Shown piece by piece: positions 57,227 to 64,000 of a stretch of 64,000 nt of DNA. The stretch's first letter is position 1. Every line of letters begins with the position of its first letter. The translations under genes were made by a program, and so were the position numbers. A model generated the notes under the pieces. That model saw only the letters and a program-made list of their open reading frames with translations, was not told the origin of the DNA and did no database searches. The stretch is from the NCBI GenBank assembly GCA_002224055.1, contig AZLU01000047.1:120615-184614 (forward strand), written 5' to 3'. The DNA comes from Pezizomycotina sp. ARF18 (lineage: Eukaryota > Ascomycota).

Positions 57227-58785
57227 TCAGAAGCTTCTTCGCCCACTTCTTTGTCCGCGAAGCAGCCGAAGCGGTTCTGCAGCCTGGACTTTCTGCTCCT
57301 TCACCTCCACCCTCGTTTCTATTCTCACCGCGGGACTGACGACCGTCTGCAGCTTCTCTTCGGGGTGTCCCCTGGCGTTGCACTTGCTAACCTCTGGCTC
57401 TTGCTGGCGTTCCACTCGGGCCCCCTGACGACAGCCTCGCCGGTAACGACGATCTCCCTGATGGAGAGGCCGAGCGAAAAGTCGCCCTCGGCCACGCGAC
57501 TGATGGGCCTGCCGTCTGCGTCTTAGCGTACACTTCGGCGTAGAGATCGACCTCGAGGGACCTGCCGTCGAGGAGGGAGTAGAAGTGAGCGTCGGAGAGC
57601 TCCTGGTAAAGGTCCTCCTCGTCCTCCTCAAAGTCAGATTCACACTCGCGCCTCCGGTAGATTTTTGTAAAAGCGCGCACGGGAGTGTAGATCCACAGGT
57701 GGGCGCCGTGGGCGACCATGCGGCACGAGCCGACGCCGTCAATACCGGCGAGGACGCGCTGGGCGACCTTGATGGGGACGCCGACGTTGAGGAAGGTCCA
57801 ACCGTGGCGCTTGACCCTGGGGCGCGGGGCCAACCGTACCTGGACGATGACGTTCTCGAAGCGGAGGATGTTGTTGGGGTGGAGGGCGTCCTCGCCGCAG
57901 CTGCAGTGCTTGGGGGCGTCGTTGAGCGTGACGGGGACGACGTACGTGAAGCCGCCGGTCTCAACAAAGGGTCAGATTCCTGCAGGACCAGGGCCTGGTT
58001 GGACGTGATATCGGTCATGCCCTGTGAAGAAAAGGCCATGCCGACGACCGAATGGATGTTCACGTCAATCACGTGCGAGTTCGAGGAAGTAGCGGTCGCC
58101 GTCGCGGTTTCGGGGAACTCCATGATCTTGGCAGACTGGGGAACATTGCGACGCTGGCGTCTGGATGACCTCCTGCATGCGCGCGAGAAGCGCTCCATCG
58201 TGGGGAGAGCGGCGTCGGGTGCGTGGGGACGGGACAGACCACCTCGTGGCTACGAACCGCATGACAGGCGCAAATCCGATGGCTTCTTGACGTCCTCTTC
58301 GAACTCGTCGTCGAAGGGAGTGTACGGCTCCGAGACCATCGAGTTCCGCGTGTCTTCGAACACGGTATCCCGCTTCATCCGGCTCCGCCTCCGCAGGCTG
58401 CTCATGTCCCTGAAGCTGGACCGCTTGTGGAAGTCTCCGGAGGTGAAGCCGAGCTTCTTCGAGATGAACTCGTTGTCGTTGTTCTTCTCCGGCTCCTCTT
58501 CGATCATTCCAAAGGGGGCAGGACTGTCTATTATCACGTCGTCGTCGTCGTCGTCGTCGTCCTTTTCCGAGCCTTCGGGAGAGTGCGGGGAGTAATCTCG
58601 AAGGGCGTAATGGGATCGAAGCCGGGAGTGATGGGATCGTTTTCAATAAACGAGAACGGCCTGCAATCGAAATCGTCGTGCTGCGACCGCTTCCGTGACT
58701 TTGGTTCAGGTTCAGCTTTGGTGGGATCAGTTTCTTGCCGGCTTTAGGGTAGCGGCGGCCCCAGGTTGCATCAGCTTTGCTCCAT
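57227..58785 (-). CDS. unrecognised protein, dispersed paralogue 2
   Basis: Paralogue of the gene at 41541-42295. The N-terminal half is disordered: it contains FCDRFDFDCRPFSFIENDPI, a (GTC)n-encoded acidic run (58539-58560) and EPEKNNDNEFISKKLGFTSG then DFHKRSSFRDMSSLRRRSRM. The C-terminal half holds the shared domain: VIDVNIHSVVGMAFSSQGMT, LRFENVIVQV, WTFLNVGVPIKVAQRVLAGI, AHGAHLWIYTPVRAFTKIYR, HFYSLLDGRSLEVDLYAEVY, RVAEGDFSLGLSIREIVVTG and CNARGHPEEKL. The start near 58785 is tentative; the stop at 57227 follows the frame supported by the paralogue. No signal peptide. Multiple one-base breaks. Function unknown; conservation of two copies only 15 kb apart suggests an old segmental duplication or family expansion. 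Confidence 0.6.
58539..58560. repeat. (GTC)n trinucleotide repeat
   Basis: Seven GTC units, coding for an acidic Asp run on the minus strand in paralogue 2. Confidence 0.9.
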
Positions 58786-59278
58786 AGTAGTATAACTTTT
58801 TTTTTCTTTAATTTCAAAAGATGCTTTTTTTTTTTTTTTTTTTTTTTATCAACGTCCAGCGAAGACCGTGAGTTATAAATTACAGGGAGAATTATGTTGG
58901 CGCTGAGCAATCTTTTTTTAGGAGGAGAGAAAAAAGGAGAGAGCGAGAACCGTTTCACCCCTCCCATCGCCCAAGCTTATGTGCCAAGAAAATACGCCTA
59001 ACCAATAGCGAGCTGCGTCTAACCGCTGAGCCGCCAGCACGGTGCTAAAGAAAAACAACTACTCGAAAACCTACGGAGAATGTCGTACGAGAATCACTTG
59101 TCGCCTAAGTTAAAGGGCTGTGTAAAAAAAAAAAAAAAAAAAAAACTTTAAATTTCATTATGTTTTTTTTTTCTTTCTTTTTTCTAATCTACTAGGACAT
59201 CAGCTCGATACCGCTGGCGAACCATTATCATCCCCTCCCCCACTCCTGCCACTTTTCCCTTCCGCGAATCCCACGAGG
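58786..59278. other. intergenic
   Basis: Promoter side of paralogue 2 and 3' side of the downstream regulator gene. Poly(T) at 58828-58848 and poly(A) at 59122-59143. No gene supported. Confidence 0.55.
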
Positions 59279-61469
59279 TCAATCTAGCGATGCCCCGCTT
59301 CCCACCCTTCGAAGAGGAAGCGCTCGCGTCGTGCGCTCGGTAGAGTCTGCGGACGACCTGGAGCTGCCGGTGCCGTCGGCGTGACGGCTCCTTCGGGTTC
59401 GGGGTTGCTTTCTCGGCCTTCTCTTCGACCTTTGCTTCCGCCGCGGCGCTATCAGTCCCTGAATGCCACCGGTATTCACAGCAACCACCGGTCAGCCTGT
59501 TCTTCCTGCTGCTGCTGCACGGCTGCTCCTTGTTTTCGCTTGCATCTCAGTCTGAATCCCCGCCGACGGACGAAGCGATGTTGCTGCGCGGTTTCTTGCC
59601 TGACGCTTCGACGGCACCTGCATGATTTCCCTGATCGTCCTGTCAAAGTTGCGCATCTCGTCGCTGTCCTCCTCGTCAACGTCCATCTCCTCGTCCTCGC
59701 CGCTCCACCTCCGCTTGCGACCGACTTCGACGAGACCGCTGCGACCTCTCCGGAAGCCCAAAGGCTGCTCGGCGGCCAAAGCCTTTAGCCACCCTTCGGC
59801 CGTCCTCCACTTTGGCTTCCACCCGTCGATCATCGAGAGCAAAAAGAGGCATCGCCGGCGCCCATCGCATCCTCGGGAGCGCCACGCACGTGAGGTAGTG
59901 CAGGCCGTAAATTCCCACCCACGCGGTGCAGTAGATTGCGAAGCACACCACCGGCGTGAGGGCAGCGATAGCACGTGTGCATTTCCCGCGCAATCTCTGT
60001 TATCTTGCGGCTGCCGAGAAGCAGGTGTTCGTTTCGGAAGGAGCCACGGGAGCGATTCTCGTGGAGGAGGAGGATGCAGAGGTAGTACATGATGTGGAGC
60101 AGCGCGTATGCGAGGACGTGTGCGCCGAAATGTGGGCCTGCAGGTTTTGGGGGTATAGGAGAGCGACCGCGGCAGGTCATTCCTCCAGCGGTCAAGCTCC
60201 GCCATGAGCGTCTGGTGGTTGAACGTTCGGAGTTGCCGCACAGGAACTGGCAAACGCGGCCCCAGATTCAACGAGCCGTATCAGACGGAGTGAACGCTCT
60301 CATCCGCGCCGGTCTCATCGGGCAGACCGGGTACGTCGCCGTTGCTAACTTCGGCGGATTTTTCGACGCCTGCGATTGTTATCGGCTCCATCAGCGAGCT
60401 AACCCTGACCCGATCCCCAAAAAGCCACGCCCTCTCGGAGCAAGGCAGCGAACACCCCTGATGCGTTCCCACCCGAAAGCGAAGCGCGGCCTTTGACGGT
60501 AGACGTGCTTAGCATCCTGTCGAGCAAGACGACGGCCCACCACGTCCGCCTTTCGGACTCGACCTCGATGGGAGATTTGTCGCCAACGTCGTTTGGCAGG
60601 TCCAGCAGCTGGCACATGCGGACGGCGATCCCCAGCCAGATCCAGGCGCGCTCGCCGTTCGACTGGCCGAGCTCGTGGACGCCAAGCATGATCAGGCTCT
60701 GTATCTTGGCAGCGACGGCACGAGGATGCCGCCGTCGTCGTCGTCAGACAGGAAACGCGACGCAGCGCGTTCGCGTAGTACTCGACGTGTTTATCGGCGT
60801 TGTGTTATGGTGGCGATCAGGGGGGAAAACCTCCCGACCAGCGTCAGAATCGCGAGCAGGAGGAAAGGGAAGGAGTCGGAGGAGAGCGAGGACGTGCTGT
60901 TCGCGGAGGGTCGATGTTGCCGCGCCGGCTTCCGTGAGCGGGCGAAGGAACGTAGGGCGTGGAGGATAGGCAGGTGGGGTAGTGTAGCGTAAGGAGATCG
61001 TACTAGTTAAAGTTAGCGTAGTTTTAAAGAACGCCAAAAAAAAATTTTTTTTTTGGTAGCTTACGGTTTGTGACCAAACGGCCGGCGTGAGGACGTTGGG
61101 TCCAATGCTTCCGATAACGGCCGGGCAGAACCGTCTTTCGGAATTAGGTGAGCTTGCGAGCCTGAACTGTGGCAGGGCGCTTAGCCGGGGCGTTTCTAAA
61201 GCAATTGTCAGAACAGCTTCGATTGTATTTTTCTTTTTTGAGTTTCGTTTACCTCGCCATTCACCAACCGAACCCCACCAACGTTCGCGGAGGCCCGCAA
61301 CGCTTCTGCTTCCAGGGTCGCAGGAGGAGGATAAGTGCACTCCCTGCTGTTGCCTCGCAAGCCTGCAAGGCGTGTTGACGCCGTTGTTTATGCATTTCAC
61401 TTTAGAGCGGCGGCAGCGCGCGCATGCGATCGAGCTGCGCATCTTCGGCGCCGGCTTTTCGGCGTTCAT
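59279..61469 (-). CDS. Zn2Cys6 transcription factor with fungal_trans domain
   Basis: Nuclear regulator. Start at 61469 (MNAEKPAPKMRSSIACARCR), then RSKVKCINNGVNTPCRACE and, after a one-base shift, GNSRECTYPP. Together these give C-x2-C-x6-C-x8-C-x2-C-x6-C, the complete binuclear zinc cluster. A first intron (about 61013-61064, GTAAGCTACC to AACTAG) is followed by YDLLTLHYPT-like sequence. The middle homology region includes VHELGQSNGERAWIWLGIAV, RMCQLLDLPNDVGD, then ESERRTWWAVVLLDRMLSTS, typical of fungal_trans (ERRRxWW...DR). Later YALLHIMYYLCILLLHE is a second MHR helix. The tail is basic and Ser-rich, ending near 59279. About 720 residues. Frame breaks are frequent, but the order of motifs is intact. 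The nearest divergent neighbour is unresolved, so no target is proposed. Confidence 0.85.
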
Positions 61470-61639
61470 CGTGAAAGGGAAAAAAAAATAGAGTACGGAA
61501 TAAACCGGTTACTAGCAAATTTCTTTAGTATAGGCATGTGAAAGGAAGAAGGGAGAGAAGCCTGTAACTTACCAGAATTCCAGAGGAAGAGATGCAATTT
61601 ATGAATTGGAGGAAAGAGGGAAATAGATAACAATTAAAA

Positions 61640-61677
<38 letters not shown>

Positions 61678-62155
61678 TCCCTTGAAGTGCGGCTTCAATC
61701 TGGATGCTTCGGCGTTGTTTTCTTCTTCGGCGCAAAAGGAAGTTAACAACAAATAGGATGGAAAAAATAAAAATAATAAGATAAAAAAAATATATAAAAA
61801 ATTCAATTAAAAGAAAAGGGAATTTATCTTCTACGGCCGGGTACTTCCTTCCTACACAACGGAAGACGGAAATGACGTATCACAAAAGGGGGGAGGGGCA
61901 GCAGGAAAAGAGGAAGAGCAGCAGAAGAGAAAGAAAGGAGAGAAGAAGAACTCGAATGCAATTGAGGATGATAATATCTATTTAATCTTTTCTCCCCTTC
62001 CTACCGAGGATGGGAAGGTACCCAACGCACACACTCTCCGTCCACCGCCGAAACTACCGAAGCAAACAGCCGAGCCGAAAAAAACTACTGAAATAGCGCC
62101 GGGAGAAAGTCGAATTGCTGAAGAGAAGGGCCTTTTTTTTTTTTGTCTCAGGCTC
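61470..62155. other. intergenic with (GA)n
   Basis: Holds (GA)n at 61641-61675 and A-rich sequence. A minus-strand segment around 61695-61740 (AEEENNAEASRLKPHFKGH) next to a possible GTAAGT donor at 61573 hints at an exon, but this is too weak to call a gene. Confidence 0.45.
61641..61675. repeat. (GA)n microsatellite
   Basis: About 16 GA units. Confidence 0.9.
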
Positions 62156-63020
62156 CTCATTCACTTTCCTCTTCATCCTCTGTAAGGAAGCCGTCTGGAA
62201 CCCTGGCAACAAGAAATAGAAAGAACTTTCTTGAGAAGCTCCGTTCCGATCTATCTGCTTTGTGCTTTTCTCATGGCTCCTTCCCCTATCGTGTCACTTA
62301 CGAATTCGTTATGATCGTCCTTTCTGGTTTGTTGGTGTCATCAACCGGGATGGCTCCACTTGAAATTAAAAGTAAAATAAAAATAAAATATGAAATAAAT
62401 GCCGGGGGATGTGGAGAAGGAAGAAGAAAAAACTCACTCACTTTTTTTTTTGACGCTTGCATTCGGATGACGAGTATTACCGATCGGTCCCACCGAAATT
62501 TGAGATCCAACGCTTGATAAAAAGTATAAATAGGTCTCGGCTTCTCACATGCGGTCGCACAGTCAAATCTCCGAACCGTGTCGTATCACAGGAAGGAACG
62601 TATCAGGCATACCTCCCGTGTGCAACTGCAAGTAGAGGAATTCTCTTTTTCTCCTCTCCTTTTATGTGTTCGTCTGAAGTTTGAACGGAATGAAGGAACG
62701 CTCTTTTCTTTTTGGTACCACGGAAACGTATAGAGGGAGCAAATTTCCCGAATCTAATGCAACAGCGACATCGGGTACGCTGAAAGCCGGGTGAGCTCTT
62801 CTCCACAGAGCTTGTTGGAAAAGAAAAATTCTCGTCGAGCATCTCAAGGACCCTAGCACCTAGGAAGCCGTTTGAGGTCGCGACGCCGTTCGTAACGAGG
62901 GCAGGGTCAGGAACTGAAGCAGTCAGTTGCATTCCCTTTGGACCGAATTCTGCTTGGACCTGGTCAGCGTTGGAACGTCTCAGTTTTGAGTGAGGAGAAG
63001 AATGAGCCTCAGGCGGAACC
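62156..63020 (-). CDS. unrecognised multi-exon gene
   Basis: Splice signals define at least two 3' exons on the minus strand. The exon GAIPVDDTNKPERTIITNS ends at donor GTAAGTGAC (about 62302), and the terminal exon VPDGFLTEDEEESE starts after TTGTTGCCAG (about 62204) and ends TGA near 62156. Upstream, donor GTGAGTGAG near 62440 follows a frame with FRWDRSVILVIRM or, in another frame, ISVGPIGNTRHPNASVKK. A frame at 62603-63022 (QLTASVPDPALVTNGVATSN, GFLGARVLEMLDENFSFPTS) may be the first exon. The family is not recognised and no start is certain. The acidic C-terminus is the best supported part. Confidence 0.4.
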
Positions 63021-63033
63021 ACGCGCCTACCTT

Positions 63034-63064
63034 ATTTTTTTTTTTTTTTTAAAAAAAAAAAAAA
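63034..63064. repeat. poly(T)-poly(A) palindrome
   Basis: About 17 T followed by about 14 A, the same design as the tract at 281-326. Confidence 0.8.
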
Positions 63065-63473
63065 GAAAGAAAACTCGGCGGGCTTTAAAAAGAGTCAAGC
63101 TTGGTAGGCGCCAGCTTGCTAGCGCTGGACGTGACTTGGTGATTCTTGCGCTGCCAGGATTCATTAAATTTTCGTATAAAGGAGCGTTAACGAGGCTGAA
63201 CAAACTGAACCACCCACTTCCCACTTCTCGAAGTTTTCTAATGACAGGCTGTTATAAAACGGTGCTGAGGGCTATAAGATGGCGAGGCTCATCGTCTGAA
63301 TTGTGAGCTGGCGGTGTTTCGTTTCAAAGGCGTTGAAGCATTTGATATCTCAGCTTTGAAAATAATAATAATTGTTTTCCAGCTTTAGTTAGCACTAAAA
63401 ATAATATAAATAAATCCCCACCAACTACTTCTTATTTGTGCGCAATTTGAAACACAACAGCAAACAGAGCATA

Positions 63474-64000
63474 ATGAAGAAACGGGCGCCAAAATCCAGC
63501 TCTTCCCGCGCTAGCTCTCATGCGTTGGTACCGGTTAAAACGACGACGCCTTCGCCGTCGGTGCTGTTGGCTTCGCTGATCGAGCACTACGTCAAACCCA
63601 CCCGTCGACGGCACAGCTGTCGACAAAAGAGAAGCAGTGTTTCATATTGCTGCTGGGCCAGCTAGCGAGGGCAGCGCCTGGTCTGCAAGGGGTTTTCAGC
63701 GCCTTGTCGTCTGCGGACGAGCTTCGCAGCAGCTACTCGGTGGCTTGGACGGCTGCTCTGGATGAACGTCGAGGCCGTACAAAACGGCAAAGCTAATGCA
63801 GGTCAGTTTCCCCCTCCTTTTTTTTTTTTTTTTTTTGATATTCGTGCATAATCTGACGCAAGGCGTTGTGACGTCAACCGGAGATAAACTCTTGGTCCAA
63901 CGATCGCTACGGTCTCCGGTACAGGTGGACTTCGAACCGCTAAGCTTCCTGGGGAAGGTGGCTTCGGTAGCGTGTTTTGCTGCAAGCAGAGGTAGACCAG
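63474..64000 (+). CDS. unrecognised gene, cut by window end
   Basis: ATG 63474 gives MKKRAPKSSSSRASSHALVP and SPSVLLASLIEHYVKPTR, a basic, Ser-rich N-terminus. After one frame shift it reads LSTKEKQCFILLLGQLARAA, PGLQGVFSALSSADELRSSY and SVAWTAALDE, then NVEAVQNGKANA before a GTCAGT donor at about 63803. The intron carries a poly(T) run and a CTGACGCAAGG-type branch, and exon 2 includes VDFEPLSFLGKVASV before the edge. Mostly helical and probably soluble. No family is recognised; the rest lies beyond the window. Confidence 0.5.

Noticed and set aside
57585-58595. 336-codon plus-strand frame
   Set aside because: Antisense shadow of the GC-rich paralogue 2 gene, whose minus-strand motifs are shared with the copy at 41.5 kb.
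58980-59060. tRNA-like stretch (GAGC, CGCTGAGCC, AACC blocks)
   Set aside because: No consistent acceptor stem or T-arm GTTCGA box on either strand.

Overview
The window looks like nuclear DNA of a filamentous ascomycete (Pezizomycotina). Many genes carry short introns of about 45-100 nt with GT(A/G)AG donors and a nearly constant GCTAAC/GCTGAC branch site just upstream of the acceptor. The protein families are fungal: NDR kinase CBK1/ORB6, PIR cell-wall protein, fungal GT31 (DUF604) glycosyltransferase, SNG1/DUF3533 protein, Zn2Cys6 regulator, and an FSVGD-type fungal N-terminal domain. Intergenic DNA is AT-rich and full of poly(A), poly(T) and simple repeats. Almost every recognisable gene, including very conserved ones, is cut by one-base indels. 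I read this as uncorrected long-read errors rather than gene death, so most CDS entries are spans of a gene whose frame must be followed across small breaks.

Layout. 1-6.7 kb: AT-rich, no supported gene. 6.8-11.5 kb: compact housekeeping block with TRP4 (-), mitochondrial uL10m (+), RPB12 (-), TMA20 (+) and a U1-type zinc-finger splicing factor (+), arranged partly as divergent pairs. 11.5-14.3 kb: gene-poor. 14.3-24.1 kb: kelch membrane protein (+), mitochondrial uS11m (-), CBK1 (+), GT31 glycosyltransferase (+), YMR226C-like SDR (+), class I glutamine amidotransferase-like protein (-). 25-36 kb: an unrecognised cytoplasmic-type protein (+), a large protein with a fungal N-terminal helical domain and a possible SH3-like C-terminus (-), NIP30/FAM192A (-), mitochondrial carrier (+), DPP1-like PAP2 phosphatase (+) and a proline-rich protein with chromodomain-like segments (-). 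36.5-38.8 kb: SNG1-like protein and a hemerythrin-like protein.

38.9-57 kb is an accessory-looking block. It holds an aerolysin-like secreted pore-forming protein, one of a pair of dispersed unrecognised paralogues (the other is at 57.2-58.8 kb), a signal-peptide/coiled-coil/TM protein, a small HMG-box protein, a PIR cell-wall protein, an orphan ubiquitin-like segment, and several multi-exon genes I cannot name. Two of those show internal tandem duplication of intron-exon cassettes. 59-61.5 kb: Zn2Cys6/fungal_trans regulator (-). The right end carries one unrecognised minus-strand gene and a plus-strand gene cut by the window edge.

No operon-like logic applies. Functionally the left half is housekeeping (tryptophan synthesis, transcription, translation, splicing, morphogenesis, glycosylation). 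The 38-58 kb part is dominated by predicted secreted, wall or unrecognised proteins. No CRISPR array, rRNA, tRNA or virus-like element could be supported.
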